From Marinobacter piscis (GTDB taxonomy: Bacteria; Pseudomonadota; Gammaproteobacteria; Pseudomonadales; Oleiphilaceae): a stretch of DNA of 64,000 bases. The DNA lies in assembly GCF_007671655.1 (NCBI RefSeq), contig NZ_VCGX01000005.1:46115-110114 (forward strand), given 5' to 3'. The notes under the pieces were generated by a model, which saw only the letters and a list, made by a program, of their open reading frames with translations, did no database searches and was not told where the DNA came from. How positions within the stretch are numbered: the first letter of the stretch is position 1; each line of letters opens with the position of its first letter. Of this stretch, positions 1 through 9,049 are shown in pieces. Both the position numbers and the translations under genes were made by a program.

Positions 1-1550
1 ATGCTGCCTTTGCGCTGGGTGCTGTCGCGGTCTACCCGCACCACAGGCGTGTCGGGGAAACAGGAGGCAAGTATGTCTTCGGTGCGCTCTGTGCCCTGGC
101 CCACGGGTTTGAAGGCGTCGCTCTTGCACTTGGGGCAGGTGTCGGTGGCCGGGGCCTGAAAATCGCAGTGGTGGCAGCGCATGGCCCGGTCACGGCGATG
201 GTAGGTAAGGCGTGTGTCGCAACGTGGGCACTCAACCATGTGGCCACAGTCAAAACACATCATCACCGGTGCATAGCCACGGCGGTTTACAAACACCAGT
301 GCCTGGTTGCCACTGTCCAGTGTTTGTTTCAGTGCCTTCAGGGCAGGGCGGGAGAGCCCGCCTTCCAGGGGGCGGCTGCGTATGTCCAGCAGGCTGATGG
401 TGGGTGATTGTGCCTTGCCGGCGCGCTCTTCCAGCTTTATCAGCCGGTACTTGCCCGTCAGCGCGTTATGGTAAGACTCCAGAGAAGGCGTGGCCGAGCC
501 CAGAATAACCGGGCACTGGTTCAGGTGCGCCCGGTATACGGCCACATCCCGGCCGGAGTAGCGAAAGCCCTCGCCCTGTTTGTAAGAGTTGTCGTGCTCT
601 TCATCCACAATCAGGGTTTCAAGTGAGGTAAACGGAAGCAGTACGGCCGACCGAGTACCTATAAGAATAACCGGTTCACCGTTGCGGATTTTCAGCCAGG
701 CGTTCAGGCGTTCGCTGTCGTTCAATGCGGAGTGCCACACCAGAATGCGTTCGCCAAAGTAGCGTTTGAAGCGGGCGACGGTTTGCGGGGTAAGGTTGAT
801 TTCCGGCACCAGTACCAGCGCCTGGCCATCGGAAGTCAGGTGCTGTTTAAGGTAGTGCAGGTAAATCTCGGTTTTGCCGCTGCCGGTAATGCCATATAGA
901 AGGGAGGCGCTGAAGCCTTCCGCCGGTGTGGGTAATTGTTCCATGGCCTCGGTCTGGGCCGGGGATAATTCCGGGGCAGCTGTGGTGCTTGTGTATGTTT
1001 GCTGCCCGGGCAGGCTGGCTTCGGGCTTTGCCAGGCGCACCAGCTCTTTCTGGTGCAGGGCTTTGAGTTGCGCGCGGGTAAAGCCAGCTTTGGTAACGGC
1101 GCTGCTTTTAACGCCCTTTTCGTGTTGTGCAATCCAGTCCAGCAGGTTTTTCTGTTTGTAGGCGTTTGCGGGCAGGGCAGCGCTGCTGCCGCACGCCTGC
1201 CACCAGTCTTCTTGTTTTTCTGCTGCCGGGCGGCCGCGCCTTAAGGCTGGCGGCAGGGCGGTAAACAGGCACTCGCCCAGCGGGTGCTGGTAATAGTCAC
1301 TGGCCCAGCTGAGAAGCCGGAAGGTTTCTTCCGGCAGTGCCGGCCAGTCTTCCAGTGCAGTCTGGATGGGTTTGAGGGTAATGCCCTGGGGCGGTTCAAC
1401 CTCTGTTTCCACAACCAGACCGATGGCCTGCTGGCGCCCGAACGGGATTTTTACCCGCTGGCCGGGTTGCAGGGTGAGGCCTTCGGGCACAAGATAGTCA
1501 AAGAGCCGTCTGAGTGGCCGGTTCAGCGCAATTCGGGCTGTTGGTAGCAC
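1..1550 (-). CDS. priA: Primosomal protein N' (PriA helicase), 5' part; C-terminus beyond window
   Basis: PriA is the 3'-to-5' helicase that reloads the replisome at stalled forks. The minus strand is open from a GTG at 1550, preceded by GGGAG, to the left edge, giving about 516 of the usual ~730 residues. The N-terminus has the family's RIALNRPLRRLFDYLVPEG stretch. Walker A GITGSGKTE lies near residue 220 and the DEEH box near residue 313. A cysteine-rich zinc-binding segment (CFDCGH, CPRCD, CHHCD, CPKC) lies near residues 430-475. It is divergent from rpmE. The remaining helicase part lies outside the window. Identification is firm; the start is supported by the ribosome binding site and the N-terminal match. 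Confidence 0.95.
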   Translation of the reverse strand, partial: MLPTARIALNRPLRRLFDYLVPEGLTLQPGQRVKIPFGRQQAIGLVVETEVEPPQGITLKPIQTALEDWPALPEETFRLLSWASDYYQHPLGECLFTALPPALRRGRPAAEKQEDWWQACGSSAALPANAYKQKNLLDWIAQHEKGVKSSAVTKAGFTRAQLKALHQKELVRLAKPEASLPGQQTYTSTTAAPELSPAQTEAMEQLPTPAEGFSASLLYGITGSGKTEIYLHYLKQHLTSDGQALVLVPEINLTPQTVARFKRYFGERILVWHSALNDSERLNAWLKIRNGEPVILIGTRSAVLLPFTSLETLIVDEEHDNSYKQGEGFRYSGRDVAVYRAHLNQCPVILGSATPSLESYHNALTGKYRLIKLEERAGKAQSPTISLLDIRSRPLEGGLSRPALKALKQTLDSGNQALVFVNRRGYAPVMMCFDCGHMVECPRCDTRLTYHRRDRAMRCHHCDFQAPATDTCPKCKSDAFKPVGQGTERTEDILASCFPDTPVVRVDRDSTQRKGS

Positions 1551-1764
1551 TGAGGGCTCCCTTATGGATTATACGGATGAGGCTGTAATCATGCGCCTGT
1601 AAGGCTTGCCTGCCAGAAAGATTGCAAGTAAGATTCGCGGTCTGTTTGCGGCAGGGCATGATTGTGCCCCGTCTTCTCCATTGATTCAAACATGCGGTGC
1701 CTGGCGCCCGGGCTTTTATAGGTGCCCCGTGATCAGGTAGCGGCATGACCCAAAGAGGTTCACC

Positions 1765-1986
1765 ATGAAAGAAGGTATTCACCCTAAGTACGCAGACATC
1801 ACCGCAACCTGCTCCTGCGGTAATGTGCTCAAGACCCGTTCAACCGTTGGTCACGATCTGCAGCTGGATGTGTGCTCCCAGTGCCACCCATTCTACACTG
1901 GCAAGCAGAAGGTTATGGATACCGGCGGCCGTATCGATAAGTTCCAGAAGCGTTTTGGTGGTCGTATTGGTGGTAAGAAAAGCTAA
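1765..1986 (+). CDS. rpmE: 50S ribosomal protein L31, zinc-binding form
   Basis: L31 of the large ribosomal subunit, 73 residues, near the usual 70-72. It starts MKEGIHPKY and carries the four-cysteine zinc set C16, C18, C37 and C40, so it is the zinc-containing (C+) paralogue and not the zinc-independent YkgM type. The ATG is preceded by AAAGAGG. It stands alone between divergent priA and an intrinsic terminator directly after the stop. The priA-rpmE neighbourhood is also found in Pseudomonas. Confidence 0.97.
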   Translation: MKEGIHPKYADITATCSCGNVLKTRSTVGHDLQLDVCSQCHPFYTGKQKVMDTGGRIDKFQKRFGGRIGGKKS

Positions 1987-2002
1987 TCTTACTGCAGAGT
2001 TT

Positions 2003-2030
2003 AAAAAAAGCGCCTGAGGGCGCTTTTTTT
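2003..2030 (+). terminator. Intrinsic terminator of rpmE
   Basis: An A-run, the stem AGCGCC / GGCGCT with a short TGAG loop, and a run of seven T lie 16 bases after the rpmE stop codon. This is a standard Rho-independent terminator. Confidence 0.93.
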
Positions 2031-2113
2031 GTTGCAGGCCCGGAAACAGCGCCTGGCTTCAGTTTATACGCAATAGGCCGTATTGACTGATTAAAAATTG
2101 TTCGCTTTTGCCC

Positions 2114-2151
2114 TTGTCGTTTGTTCGAGAGCGCGCCATAATGGCGCGCTC
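2114..2151 (+). promoter_or_regulatory. Probable maeB promoter with a 23-bp perfect palindrome over the -10
   Basis: A -35-like TTGTCG (2114-2119), a 17-bp spacer and a -10-like CATAAT (2137-2142) lie upstream of maeB. A perfect palindrome with 11-bp arms (GAGCGCGCCAT and its complement, one central base) spans 2129-2151, centred on the -10. A second inverted repeat follows at once, CCTTCAG (2151-2157) with CTGAAGG (2173-2179). The palindrome could be an operator or, if transcription starts upstream, an mRNA hairpin. The promoter assignment is inference from spacing; the palindrome is exact. Confidence 0.5.
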
Positions 2152-2215
2152 CTTCAGCTCGGCTATGTTCGTCTGAAGGCTATTTACTTTAAATGTGACA
2201 AACGGAACAGTGGCA

Positions 2216-3481
2216 ATGTCTCAAGATCTGAAAGAAGCAGCCCTTGAATATCACGCCAAGCCGCGGCCTGGGAAGATCAGTGTAGAAATCACCAAGCCGA
2301 CAGCGACCGCCCGCGACCTTGCCTTGGCATACAGCCCTGGCGTTGCCGAGCCGGTGCGCGAGATTGCGAAGGACCCGGAGAACGCTTACAAGTACACTGC
2401 AAAAGGTAACCTGGTAGCGGTTATCTCCGACGGTACGGCAATTCTTGGTCTGGGTAATCTGGGCCCGCTGGCAAGTAAGCCGGTAATGGAAGGCAAAGGC
2501 GTACTGTTCAAGCGGTTTGCCGGAGTTGATGTGTTCGATATCGAAGTCAACTCAGAAAGCCCGCAGGCGTTCATTGAAACCGTTGAGCGTATTGCAGATA
2601 CCTTTGGCGGCATTAACCTTGAAGATATCAAGGCGCCAGAGTGTTTTGAAATCGAGCACGCTCTGATTGAAAAGTGCAATGTGCCCATCTTCCACGATGA
2701 CCAGCACGGCACCGCAATTGTTACCGCAGCCGGCATGATCAATGCGTTAGAGCTGCAGGGCAAAAAAATTGAAGACGCGAAAGTGGTGTGCCTGGGTGCC
2801 GGTGCCGCTGCTATCGCCTGCATGAAGTTGTTGGTCAGCTGTGGTATCAGCTCCGAGAACATCTTCATGCTCGACCGTAAGGGTGTGATCCACTCAGGTC
2901 GCGAAGATCTTAACCAGTACAAAGCGATGTTCGCCAACGACACGGACAAGCGCACGCTGGATGAAGCAATTGACGGCGCCGATGTGTTCCTTGGGCTGTC
3001 TGGTCCAGATCTACTGAGTGCTGAGCAGCTTAAGAAGATGGCTCCTAATCCGGTTGTGTTTGCCTGCTCAAACCCGGATCCGGAAATTAACCCGGAAGTT
3101 GCCAACTCGGTTCGTGACGACCTGATTATGGCAACCGGGCGTTCAGACTACCCGAACCAGGTAAACAACGTGCTTGGCTTCCCGTTCATTTTCCGTGGTG
3201 CGCTCGACGTCCGTGCAACGTGCATCAACGAAGAAATGAAAGTGGCGGCAGTGAATGCCATCCGTGAGCTGGCGAAAGAACCGGTGCCACAGGAAATCTG
3301 TGAAGCCTACGGTGTTGAGTCCTTTGAGTTCGGCAAGCAATACATTATTCCGAAGCCTATGGATGTGCGTTTGCTGGAGGTGGTTCCGGCTGCCGTGGCG
3401 CGTGCTGCAGTGGACTCCGGAGTTGCCCGCAATGGATACCCGGCCCATTATCCGCTGAAGAGCATAGATGACATTATCTGA
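2216..3481 (+). CDS. maeB: NADP-type malic enzyme, short form
   Basis: Oxidative decarboxylation of malate to pyruvate, linking the TCA cycle to pyruvate and NADPH. About 421 residues from the ATG at 2216 (MSQDLKEAALEYH); an in-frame GTG at 2195 would add seven residues but is less typical. The substrate motif AYSPGVAEPV, the lysine region GPLASKPVMEGKG and the nucleotide fold VVCLGAGAAAIACMKLL are visible. It lacks the C-terminal phosphotransacetylase-like domain that makes E. coli MaeB about 760 residues. It sits between rpmE and convergent mrcA, as in Pseudomonas. Whether NAD or NADP is preferred cannot be read from the sequence. Confidence 0.9.
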   Translation: MSQDLKEAALEYHAKPRPGKISVEITKPTATARDLALAYSPGVAEPVREIAKDPENAYKYTAKGNLVAVISDGTAILGLGNLGPLASKPVMEGKGVLFKRFAGVDVFDIEVNSESPQAFIETVERIADTFGGINLEDIKAPECFEIEHALIEKCNVPIFHDDQHGTAIVTAAGMINALELQGKKIEDAKVVCLGAGAAAIACMKLLVSCGISSENIFMLDRKGVIHSGREDLNQYKAMFANDTDKRTLDEAIDGADVFLGLSGPDLLSAEQLKKMAPNPVVFACSNPDPEINPEVANSVRDDLIMATGRSDYPNQVNNVLGFPFIFRGALDVRATCINEEMKVAAVNAIRELAKEPVPQEICEAYGVESFEFGKQYIIPKPMDVRLLEVVPAAVARAAVDSGVARNGYPAHYPLKSIDDII

Positions 3482-3502
3482 TCGATGATGTTGCAGGCTT
3501 AT

Positions 3503-3535
3503 AAAAAAACCGGCGGTGATCCCGCCGGTTTTTTT
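3503..3535. terminator. Bidirectional intrinsic terminator between maeB and mrcA
   Basis: The stem ACCGGCGG / CCGCCGGT is flanked by seven A on the left and seven T on the right, so it can stop transcription from both convergent genes. Confidence 0.93.
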
Positions 3536-3558
3536 GTGTCTGTGTTTCGGGCTTCGGG

Positions 3559-6063
3559 TTAGAATATCTGGCGCGACAGGTCGCTGCCGCCGCTGCCTGA
3601 ACCGGTGCGGCCCTCATCCCCTGCAGCGAGTGCGGCCGGGGCATCTTCTTCTTTGAATATCTCGAATCTGCCTTCTTCACCCGGGCGTGCACGCTTGCCG
3701 GTTTCCGGATTGATGCGGATATTCACAATGCCGTTTGGCCGAGGCATGAAGGCGGACGGTGTTCCTTCCAGTGCAACTTCCATGTAATCCACCCAGATAG
3801 GCAGGGCAGTGCTGGCGCCGTATTCCCGGCGCCCCAGTGGCGCAGGCTGGTCAAACCCGACCCAGGTGGTTGTGGCAATGTCATGGTTGAAACCGGCAAA
3901 CCAGGTGTCTTTCTGTTTGTTGGTGGTACCGGTTTTGCCCGCAAGGTCGTCCCGCCCCAGCGCCCGGGCACGGCGCCCCGTACCTCGCTTAATAACATCG
4001 CGCATCATGGAGTGCAGAATATAAGCCGAGCGTTCATCGGCCAGTCGGCGCATTATCCGGGTCTCGGGTTCTGCTTCCGCCGTTACTGCCGGTGCGTTAA
4101 CGGGATCGTCAGCCGGCACTGGCTGAATATCTTCTGTGTCGCAGTTCGTGTCGCAAAGAACCACTTCGGGGGCCTGGTAAATGGTTTCGCCGTTAACATC
4201 GGTTATGGTTTCTATCAGGTAAGGCTTAACGTCGTAGCCTCCGTTGGCGATAACGGCAAGGCCCCGGGCCAGCTCCATTGGGGTCAGGTGACCACTGCCC
4301 AGCGCCAGGGAGAGATCGCTGGGCATGCCTTCAGTTGGCACTTTCAGTTGTTCAAGATAGTCCAAGGTTCGCGAAATTCCCAGATCTCTGAGCAGTCTTA
4401 CGGAAACCAGGTTGCGAGACCGGTACAGTGCTTCTCGCAGGGTGGTGGGGCCTTCAAAGCGACCGCCCGAGTTTTCCGGGCGCCATCCGGCGCCGGCATC
4501 ATCAAACACTATGGGGGCGTCGTTATAGATGGTGGCGGGGGTCATGCCGCTTTCCAGGGCTGTCAGGTAGAGGAAGGGCTTGAAGGTTGAGCCTGGCTGG
4601 CGCTGGGCCTGGGTAGCGCGATTGTATTTGCTCTGGCTAAAGCTGTAACCGCCGGCCAGGGATTCGATGGCCCCGGTTTTTGCTTTCAGGGAAATCAGGG
4701 CGCCTTCAACATCCGGTACCTGCATCAGGGACACGCGAACCGGTTGGTCAAGGGTGGGCGCCTGGGTTTCTTCAGTATCACTGGCATCTGGTGTTGCTTG
4801 TACGGTCGCTATTTCTTCAACCCGAACGTAAACCACGTCGCCTGCACTGACAACGTCTGAGGGTTTGGTCGGCTCTGAGCCTGTATAGTTTTGGGTTTTG
4901 TAGCGGCTGGCCCACTTCATGGATTCAAAGGGCATAACCGCCGGGCCAAAGCGGCGCACATGGGCCCGGGCCTCGCCTTTATCATCGTCTACCTTTGTAA
5001 TCACCGCGGGCATCAGGGATTCGACTCTGGGGTAGTTGAGCATGGCCGCGCTCAGGTCGCCGTTTGCCAGGGTGTCGGCGTCAAGCTCGCCGATGGGGCC
5101 GCGGAATCCATGCCGGTGATCGTAGGCTTCAAGGCCGTCTCTGAGCGCATCTGTGGCTTTCTGCTGGTCTTCGCTGTCTACCGTGAGGGTCACTGTATAG
5201 CCATCGGTGTAGGCGTCTTCACCAAAGCGCCGGACCATCTCGGCTCTGGCCATTTCTGCCACATAGTCCGCGTCTACTTCTGTTTCCGTGGCGTTGTAGG
5301 TAGCGGTAACCGGCGCCTGAATGGCCAGTTCGTAAGCATCGGGGCTGATGTATCCGTGTTCTTTCATCCGGCCCAGTATCCAGTCCCGGCGCTGGGTTGC
5401 GCGCTGTGGATTGGCTAGCGGGTTATAGGCCGACGGTGCCTTGGGCAGACCGGCCAGCATGGCCATTTGCGCCAGAGAGAGTTCGTTAACGGGCTTGTTG
5501 TAATAAACCTGTGAGGCGGCGGCAATGCCGTAGGCACGGTTGCCCAGATAGATTTTGTTCAGGTACAGCTCAAAGATCTGCGGTTTATCCAGTTCCCGCT
5601 CTATCTGGATGGCCAGCAGTATTTCATTAAATTTACGGATAAAGGTCCGATCACGTGACAAAAAGTAATTTTTTGCAACCTGCATGGTGATGGTACTGCC
5701 GCCAGACTGGATCGAACCCGTGGAGACCAGTTCCACTGCAGCCCGCGCCAGGCCTTTGATATCAACACCATAATGATCATAAAATCGCGAGTCTTCAGCG
5801 GCCATAAAGGCTTGTAACTGAATTGTTGGGATCTGTTCGATTGTGATCGGTGCCCTTCTCTTTTCGCCGAATTCTGCTATTAATCGGTTGTCTTTGCTAT
5901 ATACCCGCAGTGGCGTCTGGAGCTTGATGTCCATAATCTGTTCAACGGGGGGCAGGCCGGGGCGGAGGTACAGGTAGAAGCCCGAGCCAACAATAACTGC
6001 GAGGCTCAGGCCGGTAAGAAAAAACCACGCAAAAAGACGAGATGTACGCAACAAATGGGGCAT
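3559..6063 (-). CDS. mrcA: Penicillin-binding protein 1A (class A, bifunctional)
   Basis: Inner-membrane peptidoglycan synthase, 834 residues. One N-terminal membrane anchor (about residues 11-33) is followed by a glycosyltransferase domain with the catalytic Glu in AAEDSRFYDHYG (E90) and GGSTITMQVAKN. The transpeptidase domain carries the acyl-serine motif STFK near residue 490, the SRN motif in YRSRNLVSV and KTGTTN near 710. The central insertion fits the OB-like region of PBP1A. It is transcribed away from pilM; the ponA/pilM divergent pair is conserved in Pseudomonas (PA5045/PA5044). It is also called ponA. Confidence 0.96.
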   Translation of the reverse strand: MPHLLRTSRLFAWFFLTGLSLAVIVGSGFYLYLRPGLPPVEQIMDIKLQTPLRVYSKDNRLIAEFGEKRRAPITIEQIPTIQLQAFMAAEDSRFYDHYGVDIKGLARAAVELVSTGSIQSGGSTITMQVAKNYFLSRDRTFIRKFNEILLAIQIERELDKPQIFELYLNKIYLGNRAYGIAAASQVYYNKPVNELSLAQMAMLAGLPKAPSAYNPLANPQRATQRRDWILGRMKEHGYISPDAYELAIQAPVTATYNATETEVDADYVAEMARAEMVRRFGEDAYTDGYTVTLTVDSEDQQKATDALRDGLEAYDHRHGFRGPIGELDADTLANGDLSAAMLNYPRVESLMPAVITKVDDDKGEARAHVRRFGPAVMPFESMKWASRYKTQNYTGSEPTKPSDVVSAGDVVYVRVEEIATVQATPDASDTEETQAPTLDQPVRVSLMQVPDVEGALISLKAKTGAIESLAGGYSFSQSKYNRATQAQRQPGSTFKPFLYLTALESGMTPATIYNDAPIVFDDAGAGWRPENSGGRFEGPTTLREALYRSRNLVSVRLLRDLGISRTLDYLEQLKVPTEGMPSDLSLALGSGHLTPMELARGLAVIANGGYDVKPYLIETITDVNGETIYQAPEVVLCDTNCDTEDIQPVPADDPVNAPAVTAEAEPETRIMRRLADERSAYILHSMMRDVIKRGTGRRARALGRDDLAGKTGTTNKQKDTWFAGFNHDIATTTWVGFDQPAPLGRREYGASTALPIWVDYMEVALEGTPSAFMPRPNGIVNIRINPETGKRARPGEEGRFEIFKEEDAPAALAAGDEGRTGSGSGGSDLSRQIF

Positions 6064-6248
6064 TTTTTTCTGACAACTGTTGGAGATAAGTCTATCATTT
6101 GAGGAATTGCTTTAGGTGACAAGAGTGTTTCACCGTTGCAAGATCTCTCAGCATGTAATTGCTGACATTGTAAACGGAATAATGAAGAAATTCTCTTAAA
6201 TAAAAAACACATAAGATATATGCCCGGGTGAATTCTGCCAGGTATTAG

Positions 6249-7312
<1,064 letters not shown>

Positions 7313-7313
<1 letters not shown>

Positions 7314-7876
7314 TGGCAAAGATTAACCTCAGGCCCTGGCGTGAAGAGCTCCGGGCTGAAAAGCAGAAAGAATTCACTGTGATGGTTCTTGGGGCGGCTG
7401 TGATTGCCGCCGGGCTGGCGTTTCTCTGGAGTTCCGACCTGGACAGCAGAGTTGCGTATCAGCAGTCCCGGAACGCGTATATTGAGACGGCGACGAAAAA
7501 ACTGGATACCCAGATACGGGAAATAGAGAACCTCAAGCGCAAGCGCGATGAGTTATTGGCCCGTATGAAGGTTATTCAGGATCTTCAGGGCAAGCGCCCG
7601 GTGATTGTGCGCACCTTTGACGAGCTGGTTCGCACACTGCCCGATGGGCTTTTTTATACCGATCTGAAAAAGTCCGGGGACCGGGTCAGTATTGTAGGCA
7701 TGGCAGAATCGAACAGCCGGGTCTCAGAACTGATGCGCCAGTTTGAAAACTCTGACTGGTTTAAGGATCCCAACCTTTCTAACGTATCGTCGGCCGGCAG
7801 CCGGCGGGCAGGGTACAGCCAGTTCAATATGACCGTGCAACAAAAAACACCTGAGCCCGAAGGGGAGGATAAGTAA
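7313..7876 (+). CDS. pilN: Type IV pilus inner-membrane protein PilN
   Basis: Bitopic membrane protein that links PilM to PilO, 187 residues. The short cytoplasmic N-terminus contains INLRPWREE, the conserved INLxPW-type PilM docking motif. One membrane helix (about residues 24-42) is followed by a coiled coil (about 50-90) and a small periplasmic domain. The start codon overlaps the pilM stop (TGATG). Confidence 0.95.
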
Positions 7877-8487
7877 TGAGCCTCGCGGACTCACTTAAAA
7901 GCCTGAATGAATTCGATATCAATGATCTTGATCTCAATAATGCCGGCATCTGGCCTGCGCCAGTCAAGGCGATTGTGGTTCTGATTGTTTTCTGCCTGAT
8001 TCTGGGCGGTGGTTACTGGTTTTTTGTGAAAGACCAGTATGCGCAACTCGAGAGAGTCGAAAAAACGGAACAGGATCTGCGCAAAAAGTACGAGGAGAAA
8101 GCCTACCAGGTGGCAAACCTGGAGGTTTTCAAATCCCAGATGGTTGAGATGGAAGAGACCTTTGGCGCACTGGTACGCCAGCTTCCGAGCGAGACAGAGG
8201 TGCCGGGGCTGCTGGAGGACATTACTAATACAGCGCTGGGGAACGGCCTTGCCTTGCAGGAAGTGAAGCTTCAATCGGAGCAGAAGCGGGATTTTTACTC
8301 CGAGCTGCCGATTAATATCCGCGTATCCGGCTCCTATCATGAGCTGGCGTCTTTCGTAAGCAGTGTTGCCAGTCTTCCACGAATTGTCACGTTGCACGAT
8401 TTAACCATTAAACCAACAGGCGGAGACGGTGAACAGCTTGATATGCAGGTTGTTGCCCGCACCTACCGCTACCGGGCTGGAGAATGA
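7876..8487 (+). CDS. pilO: Type IV pilus inner-membrane protein PilO
   Basis: Partner of PilN in the periplasmic alignment complex, 203 residues. The N-terminus is cytoplasmic and the single membrane helix lies around residues 34-56 (VKAIVVLIVFCLILGGGYW). A coiled coil (about 57-90) and a ferredoxin-like periplasmic domain follow. It overlaps pilN as TAATG behind a strong AGGGGAGG site, so the two are probably coupled in translation. Confidence 0.95.
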   Translation: MSLADSLKSLNEFDINDLDLNNAGIWPAPVKAIVVLIVFCLILGGGYWFFVKDQYAQLERVEKTEQDLRKKYEEKAYQVANLEVFKSQMVEMEETFGALVRQLPSETEVPGLLEDITNTALGNGLALQEVKLQSEQKRDFYSELPINIRVSGSYHELASFVSSVASLPRIVTLHDLTIKPTGGDGEQLDMQVVARTYRYRAGE

Positions 8488-9038
8488 GCATGGCGGTAAA
8501 GCATGCAGGAAAGGCCTGGCTGGGTTTTTGTCTGGTGTCACTCCTGACGGCCTGCTCCCAGGGCAATGGCTACTCTGATCTGGACAAGTTTATGGCGGAT
8601 ACCCGCGCCAAGCCACGGGGCCACGTGGAACCGCTACCGGAATTCAGCGCCTATGAGGCCTTCAGCTATTCCGCGGCAGACCGGCGCGCACCGTTTGAGC
8701 CGCCCATGGATGTGCAGCTGACCATGGTTGATCAGAAGCCTGTCAGTGATGTTGAGCCGAACCTGGATCGCCCCAGGCAAGTGCTGGAAAATTTTGATCT
8801 GAAAAATCTGGGCATGGTGGGAACACTCCAGGGAGCAGGGGGCAACCTGTTCGCGCTTATCCGGGATAATTCCGGTGGCGTTCACCGGGTTCGCACCGGA
8901 AATTATATGGGGCAGAACTATGGCCGGGTTATCGGCATCAGTGAAGCCCGGGTAGAATTGATAGAAATTGTTCCCGATGGCCGGGGCGGCTGGGTAGAGC
9001 GACCTCGCTCTCTGACCCTGAACGAAGACGCAGGCTAA
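8484..9038 (+). CDS. pilP: Type IV pilus lipoprotein PilP
   Basis: Lipoprotein joining PilNO to the PilQ secretin, 184 residues. The signal peptide ends in the lipobox LLTAC, which predicts an acylated Cys. A disordered linker leads to the C-terminal beta domain (GTLQGAGGNLFALIRDNSGG, then the RVRTGNYMGQNYG region) that binds PilQ. It overlaps pilO by four bases (ATGA). A second ATG two codons on (8490) is also possible. Confidence 0.94.
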   Translation: MSMAVKHAGKAWLGFCLVSLLTACSQGNGYSDLDKFMADTRAKPRGHVEPLPEFSAYEAFSYSAADRRAPFEPPMDVQLTMVDQKPVSDVEPNLDRPRQVLENFDLKNLGMVGTLQGAGGNLFALIRDNSGGVHRVRTGNYMGQNYGRVIGISEARVELIEIVPDGRGGWVERPRSLTLNEDAG

Positions 9039-9049
9039 GGAGCGGCTGG

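Noticed and set aside
1..1550. Absence of one long closed frame at the left edge taken as a broken priA
   Set aside because: The minus-strand frame is uninterrupted from the GTG at 1550 to base 1; the gene simply continues beyond the window.
2195..2215. Upstream GTG start for maeB
   Set aside because: It adds seven residues that do not look like the family N-terminus; the ATG at 2216 begins the conserved MSQDLKEAALEYH.
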